From: Bradyrhizobium manausense
Lineage (GTDB): Bacteria; Pseudomonadota; Alphaproteobacteria; Rhizobiales; Xanthobacteraceae
Reading direction: 5' to 3'
NCBI RefSeq assembly: GCF_001440035.1
Contig: NZ_LJYG01000101.1
Location: forward strand, 81,519 to 121,301
DNA length: 39,783 bases
Shown: piece by piece, positions 1 to 7,572 of the stretch
How the letters are laid out: each line of letters begins with the position of its first letter
Numbering within the stretch: the first letter of the stretch is position 1
The notes under the pieces: generated by a model
Databases searched by the model: none
What the model was told of the DNA's origin: nothing
The model's input: only the letters and a program-made list of their open reading frames with translations
Program-made: the position numbers and the translations under genes

Positions 1-17
1 CCCCGCCACTGGAGGGA

Positions 18-362
18 TTAGTCGATCTCCTGGACGACCGTGCGGGTCGACGGATCGACCAGCATCACGCGCTCGCCCGAATAGACATAGCGGTACTTGG
101 TGAGCGAGGGACCCCAGTCGGCGGGCACCGCCTCGAGTTCGACTTCGCGCGGCACTGGCTGGCCGACGACGATCTTCTCGCGGGTCTCCACTGGACGAAC
201 CTTGTGCTCGGTAACGTAGGTGCGGATCTTCGTGCGGTATTCGGGCTCGATCTGTACGGCGGCGGCATGTCCCGCGCCCGTGGTGGTGACGACGGTGGAC
301 TGCGCCATCGCGCCCGTCGAGATCATCGCCGCCATCGCAGCGCTCAGCAGAAGCTTGTTCAT
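18..362 (-). CDS. Secreted DUF1236-like protein
   Basis: Small exported protein of 114 residues. Residues 1-20 form a signal peptide ending AMA before Gln21. The mature part is polar and has the PEYR...RTYV...VGQPVP...VELEAVP...Y.YV layout of DUF1236 proteins, which are abundant in Bradyrhizobium and have no known biochemical role; a periplasmic location is expected. The start at 362 was chosen because a strong ribosome site (GAGGAGAGAAAG) lies directly before it. A longer in-frame extension to 458 would put residues ahead of the signal peptide and run through the promoter region. It is divergent from the TAXI-like gene, and both have EcfG-like promoters. Family assignment is by motif memory. 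Confidence 0.8.
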   Translation of the reverse strand: MNKLLLSAAMAAMISTGAMAQSTVVTTTGAGHAAAVQIEPEYRTKIRTYVTEHKVRPVETREKIVVGQPVPREVELEAVPADWGPSLTKYRYVYSGERVMLVDPSTRTVVQEID

Positions 363-396
363 CTTTCTCTCCTCGCCGCCATATGCGGCATGCGAG

Positions 397-421
397 AACC
401 CACGATTGATGCCAAGGTTCC
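397..421 (-). promoter_or_regulatory. EcfG-like promoter of the DUF1236 gene
   Basis: On the minus strand GGAAC (421-417) is followed after 16 bases by GGTT (400-397), 35 bases before the start at 362. This is one mismatch from the alphaproteobacterial general-stress consensus GGAAC-N16/17-CGTT. It is a sequence match only. Confidence 0.5.
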
Positions 422-451
422 CGCGCGTCCGCAGAGGTCCTCGCATGCGAT

Positions 452-476
452 GGAACATTCGGGTCGGGCGACGGTT
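452..476 (+). promoter_or_regulatory. EcfG-like promoter of the TAXI-like gene
   Basis: GGAAC (452-456), 16 bases, then GGTT (473-476), 41 bases ahead of the ATG at 518. It faces the site at 397-421, so the two genes appear to share a divergent stress-controlled promoter region. Confidence 0.5.
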
Positions 477-517
477 CGTTCCAAGCTCCCAGGCGCTTGC
501 TCACGGAGAGCCCGCTG

Positions 518-1918
518 ATGCCACCGTCCGATGCAGTCAGGAGAGCCCCCGATCGACGCCAGCGAAGGCTCCTGATCCTGTTGGCGTTAGGATTCGTCGT
601 CTTCGGCACCGCTGCCGCGGCGCTCTTCTACGTCCTGCAGCCCGAGACTCTTCGGATCGCCGTCGGCCCCTCGGGCAGCGAAGACCACCAGGTGGTCCAA
701 GCAATGGCGGAGGCCTTCGAAGAGGAAAGCAGGACGGTTAGACTGCTCCCTATCGCCACCGCCGGAGCGGCCGAATCGCTTGCCCTCCTGGGTGCCGGCA
801 AAACCGACCTGGCAATCGGTCGCGGCGACCTCGCCATGCCGGCTGATGCGCAGACACTGGCCGTCCTGCGCAAGAACTATGTCGTCATATGGTCGCAGTC
901 TGGACGCGCAGGCAAGAGCTCCAAGAAGAAGGCCGCCGCGAAGATCGGAGAGATCGCCGATCTTGCGGGGCATAAGGTCGGCATCATCGGAAAGACCGAC
1001 GCCAACGTCGCGGTCCTGCGGACAATTCTAGAGGGCTCAGGCGTGCAGCCCGACAAGGTTGCCACGGCTCAATTCGGGACCGACGAAATCGAAAAGCTCG
1101 CGCAGGACGCCACTCTCGACGCCTATCTTGCGGTCGGTCCGCTCGACAGCAAGATCACCGCCGCCGCGATCGCCGCGACTTCGCGGTCGCGCGGGGCTCC
1201 GAAGTTTCTTGCCGTCGACGCGTCCGAGGCGATTGCCCTGCGGCATCCCCGCTACGAAGCCGAGGAGATCCCCGGCAGCGTCTTCAACGCGAGCCCGGCC
1301 TGGCCCGAGGACAAGATCGACACCATCAGCGTCAACCATCTCATCCTGGCCCGAAAAGAACTGTCGGAAGCCAAGGCGGCAGCCTTCTACCGGCAGCTTT
1401 TCGCGGTGCGCGACACGATCACGCAACGTGTCGCCGGCGCGACGCAAATCACGAAACCGGATACGGAGAAGGAGGCGGAGCCCTCCGTGCACAGGGGCGC
1501 CGCGGCGGTCATCAACGGGACCGAGCGGACCTTTCTGGACAAGTACAGCGACTACTTCTGGTTCGCCCTGCTGCTCCTGTCCGGGATCGGTTCGGCCGCC
1601 GCATGGCTGCGTCGCTATCTGAACCGGGACGAGCGGGACGACAACACCGGCTATCGCAACCGTATTCTTGCCGTGGTGTCGGAGGTTCGCGGTGCCGAGT
1701 CCGAACAGGACCTGCTGGCATCGCAACGGGAGGTCGATGCGATCATCGGCGAGACCCTCAAGTGCTACGACGAGGGAGCCATCGAGCAGGAGGACATGGC
1801 CGCATTCGGCCTCGTCCTCGAGCTGTTCGATCATGCGGTCGCGGAAAGGCGGGCGGCGCTGCAGGGCGGCGCGATCGAGGCAAAGGCCCCGGGTCCAAGC
1901 CTTGCCTCTCGCAGATAG
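518..1918 (+). CDS. TAXI-family TRAP-type solute-binding protein, membrane-anchored
   Basis: Protein of 466 residues. A basic N-terminus is followed by a membrane segment at about 16-39 and then a periplasmic binding domain (about 44-310) of the TAXI type, recognisable from TLRIAVGPSGSE near its start and the K-VGIIGKTDAN segment in the middle. A second membrane helix lies at about 345-364, followed by a charged helical tail of about 100 residues that should be cytoplasmic. Classical TAXI proteins are free periplasmic receptors paired with a TRAP permease. Here there is no permease nearby and the protein is fixed at both ends, so a sensory or scaffold role is possible (inference). ATG 518 is preferred over TTG 497 because GGAGAG lies 8 bases upstream of it. 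The ligand is unknown. Confidence 0.8.
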   Translation: MPPSDAVRRAPDRRQRRLLILLALGFVVFGTAAAALFYVLQPETLRIAVGPSGSEDHQVVQAMAEAFEEESRTVRLLPIATAGAAESLALLGAGKTDLAIGRGDLAMPADAQTLAVLRKNYVVIWSQSGRAGKSSKKKAAAKIGEIADLAGHKVGIIGKTDANVAVLRTILEGSGVQPDKVATAQFGTDEIEKLAQDATLDAYLAVGPLDSKITAAAIAATSRSRGAPKFLAVDASEAIALRHPRYEAEEIPGSVFNASPAWPEDKIDTISVNHLILARKELSEAKAAAFYRQLFAVRDTITQRVAGATQITKPDTEKEAEPSVHRGAAAVINGTERTFLDKYSDYFWFALLLLSGIGSAAAWLRRYLNRDERDDNTGYRNRILAVVSEVRGAESEQDLLASQREVDAIIGETLKCYDEGAIEQEDMAAFGLVLELFDHAVAERRAALQGGAIEAKAPGPSLASRR

Positions 1919-1953
1919 GCGCGCCGGCAGACCAAACCTTCATCGCTTCACGA

Positions 1954-2268
1954 CTAAAGCTTTTCGATTTCGCTGGCGCGGATAAGGATCTCGTCCTGAT
2001 CGAGCATCTCTTCGAGTTGTTTGCGGCGGTCCGCCCACCATGCACGATCGAGCTCTTCGGTCATAACCTCAAGGATGATGATCTCATCCCGGACGACCTG
2101 TGACCCTTCTTTGTTCTCGCCCGAGGCCGGCGCCCGTTTGAAAGCCGTGACCCCGCCAAAGCGTTCGGTCAGTTCGTGTTCCAGGGACTGATAGAGCTTC
2201 GAATCAAACCGCTTGCCGTGGTTGTTGCTGAGAGGCAGGAAGATTTCGATCAAATGCATGAGGATCAC
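1954..2268 (-). CDS. Conserved small protein downstream of topoisomerase IB
   Basis: Protein of 104 residues, rich in acidic residues in its C-terminal half, with no signal peptide or membrane helix. Its ATG overlaps the stop of the topoisomerase gene in an ATGA arrangement, so the two are very probably translated as a pair. An ATG at 2259 would remove three residues and fits MHLIEIFLPLSNN as the conserved beginning. I do not recognise a family with a proven function. The coupling suggests a role linked to the topoisomerase or to the same stress condition (inference). Confidence 0.7.
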   Translation of the reverse strand: MILMHLIEIFLPLSNNHGKRFDSKLYQSLEHELTERFGGVTAFKRAPASGENKEGSQVVRDEIIILEVMTEELDRAWWADRRKQLEEMLDQDEILIRASEIEKL

Positions 2269-3389
2269 GCCGCGAGCTTGGCGCTCTCCCCCGCCTTGCG
2301 CGTCGCCTTCAGCCGCTTATTCAGGAACGCCAGGACCATCACTTCGTCCGCGCTCAATTTGCTATACTGACGCTTGAACCTCTCCGCGATCTTGTCCTCG
2401 ATCATTTTTGCCAGGTCGCCAGACATGTAGGCGCCCAGAATTTCCGGATGCACGTAGCATTTGCGGCAAATGGCTGGCGTGTTGCCAAGTTGTCTGGCGA
2501 CTTTATCGATGGCGGCCACGACGTTCCGTTTTGCTTCAGCCTGGGAGTCATACGTCTTGAACTCGGCCAATGCGAGCGCAGCCAGCACGGTACCGGCCCA
2601 GGTTCGGAAATCCTTGGCCGTAAAATCCTGCCCGGTGATTTCCTTGATGTAGGCATTCACGTCGCCGGAATCGATCGTACGTGGTTCGCCGTCGTCGTCG
2701 AGATATTTGAAGAGCTCATGCCCCGGCAAGTCGGCGCAGTGCTTGACGATTGCCGCAATGCGCCTGTCCTCTACCGAAAGCTTCCATTGCTTGCCGGACT
2801 TCCCGGTAAACTCAAACTTCAGGGTCGAACCTTTGATCGCCACATGCCTGCGGCGCATGGTCGTCAGTCCGTAGGAGTTGTTTGTATTGGCATACTCGGC
2901 ATTGCCGACCCGAATGAGGGTCTTCTCGAGAAGGCTGACGACGGTCGCGAGAATCTTCTCCCGGGGCAAGCCTTCGTGCTTCATGTCGGCGGCGACACGG
3001 AACCGCAGTGCAGGAAGCGCAGCTGCGAACTGCATGACGTGCTCGTATTTGTTCTGATCACGCAATTCACGCCATTTAGCGTGATAGCGATATTGCTTGC
3101 GGCCGCGTGCATCATAGCCCGTCGCCTGGATATGGCCGTTGGCAACGGGACAGATCCACACCCGCTCATAGGCCGGCGGAATGCCGATCGACTTGATACG
3201 GCGGATGATGTCCTTGTTCGTGATGCGGGCGCCGCTCTGGTCGTAGTAGGAGAAGGTGGTGCCGGTGCGCTTGCGGGTGTACCCCGGCTTTGCGTCACTG
3301 ACGTATCGCAAGCCTTCTTCCGCGATGAACGCCGCCACTTCAGCGGTCCTCTCGGGAATTCTCTCATCGGCCTTCGTTTCGCGGAACAT
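2265..3389 (-). CDS. DNA topoisomerase IB (poxvirus/bacterial type)
   Basis: Type IB topoisomerase of 374 residues, which relaxes DNA by forming a 3'-phosphotyrosyl intermediate. The catalytic set can be placed by motif: Arg160 (LIRVGNAEY), Lys197 (FTGKSGK), Arg262 (KDFRTWAG), Asn303 (LGNTPA) and Tyr312 (CRKCYVHP). The spacings of 37, 65, 41 and 9 residues match those I recall for the Deinococcus radiodurans enzyme, which also has Asn where poxviruses have His. Length is normal and the enzyme appears complete. It lies upstream of, and overlaps, the small gene ending at 1954. A weak EcfG-like site lies about 57 bases upstream. Confidence 0.95.
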   Translation of the reverse strand: MFRETKADERIPERTAEVAAFIAEEGLRYVSDAKPGYTRKRTGTTFSYYDQSGARITNKDIIRRIKSIGIPPAYERVWICPVANGHIQATGYDARGRKQYRYHAKWRELRDQNKYEHVMQFAAALPALRFRVAADMKHEGLPREKILATVVSLLEKTLIRVGNAEYANTNNSYGLTTMRRRHVAIKGSTLKFEFTGKSGKQWKLSVEDRRIAAIVKHCADLPGHELFKYLDDDGEPRTIDSGDVNAYIKEITGQDFTAKDFRTWAGTVLAALALAEFKTYDSQAEAKRNVVAAIDKVARQLGNTPAICRKCYVHPEILGAYMSGDLAKMIEDKIAERFKRQYSKLSADEVMVLAFLNKRLKATRKAGESAKLAA

Positions 3390-3445
3390 GGCGGCGTCAT
3401 TTTGACAGCACTTGTGAACGCATTTCGCTGCTGTCCCGACACGTC

Positions 3446-3470
3446 AAGAAGATCTACAGGATTTTGTTCC
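3446..3470 (-). promoter_or_regulatory. Weak EcfG-like site upstream of topoisomerase IB
   Basis: Minus-strand GGAAC (3470-3466), 16 bases, then TCTT (3449-3446). Only the final TT of the -10 element matches, so this is a weak candidate placed sensibly before the start at 3389. Confidence 0.25.
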
Positions 3471-3621
3471 CCTTGAGCACTGGTCTTCCAGCGAAGCGAA
3501 CGGTCCATCGTACTTCGCATTCCAAAGCCCCGCGCCCTCTCAACAGAACGGCCTTCGTGAATGGAGGCCGAGTTGAGGGAGCGCTCCCCTCCGGACCAAC
3601 CGAACCTGCGGTCGTTCGCTC

Positions 3622-3810
3622 CTATCGATGCTCCCGAAGCTGCCGCTCCAGGTCGATCGCCTGGTCTGCATTGTAAGCGCGCTTCAGAAACGCATCTCGC
3701 TGATCCCCCGGTGGCTTCTGATCAGCCCGCCTACGCATATCCCGCGCGAACTGCGTGAGCCTGGTCTCAAGGGAATCCTTCTGTTTAAAGCGCTTGCGTT
3801 TCAATCCCAT
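3622..3810 (-). CDS. Small basic hypothetical protein
   Basis: Protein of 62 residues beginning MGLKRKRFKQKD and rich in Lys and Arg, with a later A-R-DMRRRAD and R-AYNADQAIDLER pattern suggesting one or two helices. Start at 3810 was chosen because GGAAGGA ends 6 bases before it; an ATG at 3816 sits too close to that site. Similar short charged proteins are common in Bradyrhizobium genomes, but I know no function. It reads away from the pyrophosphatase gene. Confidence 0.6.
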   Translation of the reverse strand: MGLKRKRFKQKDSLETRLTQFARDMRRRADQKPPGDQRDAFLKRAYNADQAIDLERQLREHR

Positions 3811-3964
3811 GGTCATTCCTTCCACTACGCATGGATTGTACAACCGCTTGCCAATGCCCGCATGAACATAGGTTAGTTCTCGGAATTCCCGCCGTTTGCA
3901 GGTTTTTGAGTTGCTTACTCAATTCACGCCTTGCGCGCCTGGCGTGACCACCAGGTCGTGCGCG

Positions 3965-3990
3965 GGAACTATCATTGCTTGGCCCTCGTT
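3965..3990 (+). promoter_or_regulatory. EcfG-like promoter upstream of pyrophosphatase
   Basis: GGAAC (3965-3969), 17 bases, CGTT (3987-3990): an exact match to the general-stress consensus, 67 bases before the ATG at 4058. Confidence 0.6.
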
Positions 3991-4057
3991 CTGAAGAGTG
4001 CAGGAAGATCGCGCGGAGCGATGACACGTGATGTAGGTGCAGCACAGGGTGCGTGAG

Positions 4058-4573
4058 ATGACCAACCTTCTCAAACTGCCGACATGGGCTGACGACGGAC
4101 AAATTTTCGCGGTTGTCGAGACGCCTCGCGGGAGCTCCTGCAAACTGGATTTCGATCCCGAGCTCGGGATCTTTACGCTGGCAAAGCCGCTGATGGCAGG
4201 GCTGAGCTATCCGTATGACTGGGGCTTTATTCCTTCCACCAAAGCTCCCGATGGCGATCCCCTCGACGTACTGATCATCCATGATGCGAAGACATATCCC
4301 GGCGTCGTGCTCAAATGCAGGCCGGTCGGCGTCCTCGAAGTCGAGCAGAAGAGCGGCAGCAGAAAAGAACGGAACGATCGCGTGTTCGCGGTGCCGGACC
4401 GATCGCCCCTCGAGACTGATCTCAAGGATATACGCCACCTCCCCTCGCGCGCATGCGGCGAGCTGGAGGAGTTCTTCCGCGCGACAAACGCGCTTGAGAA
4501 CAAGGAGCTCAAATTTCTGGGATGGCGCGGGCCCAACCACGCGGCCAAGACCATCAAGCGGCTTTCCAAGTAG
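4058..4573 (+). CDS. ppa: Family I inorganic pyrophosphatase-like protein, divergent
   Basis: Protein of 171 residues with the soluble family I pyrophosphatase fold signature: YPYDWGFIPS, then DGDPLDVLI with Asp65, Asp67 and Asp70 in the same numbering as the E. coli enzyme, and CRPVGVLE. Such enzymes hydrolyse pyrophosphate with Mg2+. By eye alignment, several other active-site positions differ from E. coli: Tyr55 is Trp, Asp97 is Gln, Asp102 is Asn, and Tyr141-Lys142 are Thr-Asn. It may be a sub-family with changed activity. ATG 4058 was chosen over GTG 4037 because the conserved part starts there. It has an EcfG-like promoter, which is unusual for a housekeeping pyrophosphatase. Confidence 0.8.
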   Translation: MTNLLKLPTWADDGQIFAVVETPRGSSCKLDFDPELGIFTLAKPLMAGLSYPYDWGFIPSTKAPDGDPLDVLIIHDAKTYPGVVLKCRPVGVLEVEQKSGSRKERNDRVFAVPDRSPLETDLKDIRHLPSRACGELEEFFRATNALENKELKFLGWRGPNHAAKTIKRLSK

Positions 4574-4681
4574 GATATCCTGACATCGCGGCCGGCGTGA
4601 TCGGCTGGAAGACGCGATCAAGAGATGACCGGGTTTGGCCTTACGCCTCCCTCCTGTCCCGGTGCCGGGGAGTGGCGGCGA

Positions 4682-4707
4682 GGAACGGATCGTCATCAGG
4701 CGGCTTT
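4682..4707 (+). promoter_or_regulatory. Weak EcfG-like site before the formate/nitrite-type channel
   Basis: GGAAC (4682-4686), 17 bases, CTTT (4704-4707), 32 bases before the start at 4740. The -35 element is exact and the -10 element is poor. Confidence 0.3.
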
Positions 4708-4739
4708 GAACGAAAGTCCCAGCCTTTTGCGAGCGCGCA

Positions 4740-5603
4740 TTGAACAAGTCGAGCGAAGCAGCCTCATTCAATGCAGCATCCGAGCTCGATGGCGTGTCGC
4801 CGCGACAGACCGAGGAAATCGAGTCTCAGAGCAGGCCGAGCGCCGCGCTGATTCACGAAACCATACGAGCCGAGGGAGAGCAGGAACTCAAGCGGCGGTG
4901 GTGGGCCATCCTCCTGTCCGGCCTTGCCGCGGGCCTGTCGATGGGACTGTCCCTCGTGGTCCAGGGCGAGTTTCAGGCTGCGATCTCCGATGAGGGGACC
5001 CGGCGGCTCGTCGCGCCGCTGGGCTATACCGTCGGCTTTCTGGTGGTCGTGTTGGGACGGCAGCAGCTCTTCACCGAGAATACCCTCACACCCATCCTTC
5101 CTCTGCTGCATCACCGCAATCTCGCGACGCTGGCCAAGGTGCTGAAGCTGTGGGGACTCGTGCTGGCCTCCAATATCGCCGGCACGTGGGCGGTCAGCTA
5201 CGTGCTCGCACACACCGACATCTTTGGACCGAAAATCAATGATGCATTTCTCGAGCTTGGCCGGCACACTGTCGAAGGCAATTTCTCGGCCACCATGGTC
5301 CGAGCCGGGTTCGCCGGCTGGCTGATCGCGCTGATGATGTGGCTGCTGCCGGCGACCAAGGGATCAGGTGCGCATATCGTCCTGATCATGACTTACGTCG
5401 TGGCGCTCGGGCAGTTTGCCCACATCATCGCGGGCTCGGTCGAGTGTGCTTACCTGGTGCTGCTTCGGGAAGCTTCGTTTGGACAATACTTCCTTGAATT
5501 TTTCGTCCCTACTCTGCTCGGCAATATCCTCGGCGGGACAACGTTGGTCGCCCTGTTGAACTACGGCCAGGTTGCGGCGGAGCTGGACAAGGCAAAGGAT
5601 TAG
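4740..5603 (+). CDS. Formate/nitrite transporter family channel (YfdC-like)
   Basis: Integral membrane protein of 287 residues with about six hydrophobic segments after a hydrophilic N-terminus of about 50 residues. Family hallmarks are FTENT at 111-115 and the later QFAHIIAGS, whose His228 corresponds to the central pore His of FocA. FNT proteins pass small monovalent anions such as formate, nitrite or hydrosulfide. The long N-terminal arm resembles the YfdC branch, whose substrate is not known. The start is TTG at 4740 without a convincing ribosome site; a GTG shortly inside is possible. A hairpin at 5646-5666 separates it from the convergent next gene. Confidence 0.85.
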   Translation: MNKSSEAASFNAASELDGVSPRQTEEIESQSRPSAALIHETIRAEGEQELKRRWWAILLSGLAAGLSMGLSLVVQGEFQAAISDEGTRRLVAPLGYTVGFLVVVLGRQQLFTENTLTPILPLLHHRNLATLAKVLKLWGLVLASNIAGTWAVSYVLAHTDIFGPKINDAFLELGRHTVEGNFSATMVRAGFAGWLIALMMWLLPATKGSGAHIVLIMTYVVALGQFAHIIAGSVECAYLVLLREASFGQYFLEFFVPTLLGNILGGTTLVALLNYGQVAAELDKAKD

Positions 5604-5645
5604 TCGGAACGCCCGCTTCTGAGGGGCAAGGCCTGTCGAGATGAA

Positions 5646-5666
5646 GGCCCGGCTTGTAGCCGGGCC
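5646..5666. terminator. Bidirectional hairpin between convergent genes
   Basis: Perfect 9-bp inverted repeat (GGCCCGGCT / AGCCGGGCC) with a 3-base loop, placed between the stop of the channel gene and the stop of the Gly/Tyr-rich gene. The T-run is weak on both sides, so termination efficiency is uncertain. Confidence 0.6.
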
Positions 5667-5673
5667 GTTGTCA

Positions 5674-5982
5674 TCACCAGTAGCCGTATGGCCGATAATA
5701 CGAGCGGTAATAGCGCGGACGGTAGTAGCGTGGGCCGTAATAGGCATAGGGCCCCGGGCCATAATAGGCGTAGGGACCTGGATAATATCCCGGTCCGTAA
5801 TAGTAGGGCGAAGCCGCTGCCGCGGCGCCAAACGCCAGGGCACCGGCAGCAAGGCCGAAGCCTATTCCAGGCCCGCCCCACCCTCCGTGCCATCCCCCAC
5901 CGTGCCAGCGCGCCTCGGCGGGCGCCGCAGTTGCAGCCGAAATCGCTCCGACTGCCAAAGCTACAATAGCAAGCCTTCGCAT
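5674..5982 (-). CDS. Secreted Gly/Tyr-rich low-complexity protein
   Basis: Protein of 102 residues. A signal peptide (MRRLAIVALAVGAISA...) ends near AEA-RW. The mature part has a WHGGGWHGGWGGPG segment, a short Ala-rich hydrophobic stretch, and then a repetitive tail of PYAYYGPG-like and RYYR units ending YRPYGYW. Such proteins are common in the Bradyrhizobium envelope and carry no enzymatic motif; a structural or surface role is inferred. The start is supported by CCAGGAGGAGAAG directly upstream. An EcfG-like site at 6014-6039 precedes it. Confidence 0.8.
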   Translation of the reverse strand: MRRLAIVALAVGAISAATAAPAEARWHGGGWHGGWGGPGIGFGLAAGALAFGAAAAASPYYYGPGYYPGPYAYYGPGPYAYYGPRYYRPRYYRSYYRPYGYW

Positions 5983-6013
5983 TTTCTTCTCCTCCTGGGT
6001 TGCGCGTGCCGAT

Positions 6014-6039
6014 AATGCGAAAGTTGACGGCCACGTTCC
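6014..6039 (-). promoter_or_regulatory. EcfG-like promoter of the Gly/Tyr-rich gene
   Basis: Minus-strand GGAAC (6039-6035), 17 bases, CATT (6017-6014), 31 bases before the start at 5982. The -35 is exact; the -10 matches at C and TT. Confidence 0.4.
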
Positions 6040-6168
6040 AAGAGGAGAGCTGGGAGTTGCGCGATTTCAACACCGATGCCTGATCGGCCCACTGGCCCAA
6101 TACCACCGAGGTGTGAATCCATCTCGGCGCGATGCAAGGTCATCCTCACAAAGCCACTTCGAACTCTA

Positions 6169-6194
6169 GGAACTAACGTCAGTGTCCGCCGGTT
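6169..6194 (+). promoter_or_regulatory. EcfG-like promoter of the manganese catalase fusion
   Basis: GGAAC (6169-6173), 17 bases, GGTT (6191-6194), 33 bases before the ATG at 6228. One mismatch from consensus. Confidence 0.55.
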
Positions 6195-6227
6195 CGTGGA
6201 GCGTCTCTCTCACCTCAAGGGCAATCC

Positions 6228-7499
6228 ATGTACCACCACGTCAAGAAACTGATGTTCACCGTCCGCGTCGACGAGCCTGATCCCAGGTTCGGCAATATGC
6301 TTCTCGAGCAGTTCGGCGGCGCCAACGGCGAGCTCGCCGCTGCCATGCAATATTCGATACAGGGGCTCAACTGCGAAGATCCGGATCGCAAGGATCTTCT
6401 CATGGATATCGGCACCGAGGAACTCAGCCATCTCGAGGTGGTCGGCACTCTCGCCCGTATGCATCTGAAGCCGTCGAAATTCGATCGCCAAGCCGCCGAG
6501 GCGGACCCCCTGATTGCGATTGCAGGCGGCGGCGGCGTGAACCTGTTCAACTCCCAAGGCAACGCTTGGACCGCGGATTACCTCAAGATCACCGGCGAGC
6601 TCGACGTTGACCTGCGCAGCAACATCGCCGCCGAGGCGAGAGCCAAGATCGTCTACGAGCGGCTGATCAATTTCTCTGACGACGCGGGCACAAAGGACGC
6701 GCTTCAATTCCTGATGACCCGCGAGATCACGCATATGAAGGCGTTCGCGCTGGCTCTCGAAAGCATGGCCAAGCCGGCCTTCAGCATCGGCCGGATTGCC
6801 CCCACGCCCGGTCTCGTCGACCAGTTCTTCAACGATTCGACCGGAACCGGCGACCACGGCGAGATCGACACCCGCGGCCCCTGGAACGAGGGCGGCGAGT
6901 GGGTCTTTACGGAATCCCCGGCTATCCAGGCCGGCGACCCTGGTCCGGCGACGGCGCTTGTCACCGAGAGTTCTCCGCCGGTCGACGAGGCCGGTCTCGG
7001 CGATCTCCTGATCAACGAGCTTCGCGACATCCTGCACGCCGAAAAGCAGCTGACAAAAGCCCTGCCGAAAATGGCGCAGGCGGCGCGTTTCGATCAGCTG
7101 CGCGAGCTGTTCGAGCAGCACCTGAACGAAACCGAGGCCCAGATCGAGCGCATCAATGAGTGCTTCGAGATGCTCGGCAAGACCGCGCGGGCCAAGCCCT
7201 GCAAGGGGATGATGGGTCTGATCGAGGAAGGGCAGGAAATCATCGCCGAAGGCGAAGAGAAGGAGGATGCCGCAGCCGATCTGGCGCTGATCGGAGCAGC
7301 CCAGCGGGTCGAGCATTACGAGATCGCCGGATACACCACCGCACGCAATCTCGCCCAGCAACTGCGCCATAGCGCCGTCGTCAGCCTGCTCTCGAAATCG
7401 CTTGCCGAAGAAGAGAATGCCGATCAGCTTCTCAACCAGGTCGCCCGCTCGCTGATGTCGGTGGCAAAGATGCCTGCAGCGGTCGAACAGACCGAATGA
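6228..7499 (+). CDS. Manganese catalase fused to a DUF892 ferritin-like domain
   Basis: Protein of 423 residues with two four-helix-bundle domains. Residues 1-235 are a manganese catalase: the dimanganese ligands can be placed as Glu35, Glu65, His68, Glu136 and His169, with the 33-residue spacing of the last pair equal to that in the Lactobacillus plantarum enzyme. Residues about 256-410 are a DUF892 (YciE/YciF-like) ferritin-like domain with INELRDILHAEKQL at its start and a second helix pair carrying EHLNE-like and VEHYEIAGY metal-site patterns. A Pro/Ser-rich linker joins them. The first domain should break down hydrogen peroxide in the cytoplasm; the role of the second is not known. The fusion would tie peroxide removal to a metal-storage-like domain. 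It has an EcfG-like promoter. Confidence 0.9.
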   Translation: MYHHVKKLMFTVRVDEPDPRFGNMLLEQFGGANGELAAAMQYSIQGLNCEDPDRKDLLMDIGTEELSHLEVVGTLARMHLKPSKFDRQAAEADPLIAIAGGGGVNLFNSQGNAWTADYLKITGELDVDLRSNIAAEARAKIVYERLINFSDDAGTKDALQFLMTREITHMKAFALALESMAKPAFSIGRIAPTPGLVDQFFNDSTGTGDHGEIDTRGPWNEGGEWVFTESPAIQAGDPGPATALVTESSPPVDEAGLGDLLINELRDILHAEKQLTKALPKMAQAARFDQLRELFEQHLNETEAQIERINECFEMLGKTARAKPCKGMMGLIEEGQEIIAEGEEKEDAAADLALIGAAQRVEHYEIAGYTTARNLAQQLRHSAVVSLLSKSLAEEENADQLLNQVARSLMSVAKMPAAVEQTE

Positions 7500-7514
7500 A
7501 CCGGGCCTCATTTC

Positions 7515-7547
7515 GCTGAAGGGTTTGTCAAAGACAAACCCTTCAGC
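7515..7547. terminator. Long perfect hairpin between convergent genes
   Basis: A 15-bp perfect inverted repeat (GCTGAAGGGTTTGTC and its complement) with an AAA loop, 15 bases after the catalase stop and 26 bases before the convergent coiled-coil gene ends. There is no T-run on the plus strand. It most likely ends transcription from both sides. Confidence 0.65.
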
Positions 7548-7572
7548 TGGCCTGTTCTAGATCATCTGCTGG

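Noticed and set aside
2265..3389. Asn in place of the catalytic His of topoisomerase IB as a defect
   Set aside because: Asn is known at this position in bacterial enzymes such as that of Deinococcus, and all residue spacings match, so it is normal.
6210..7511. 433-aa minus-strand frame opposite the manganese catalase
   Set aside because: Shadow of a gene with all catalytic ligands; it shows no domain pattern and no ribosome site.
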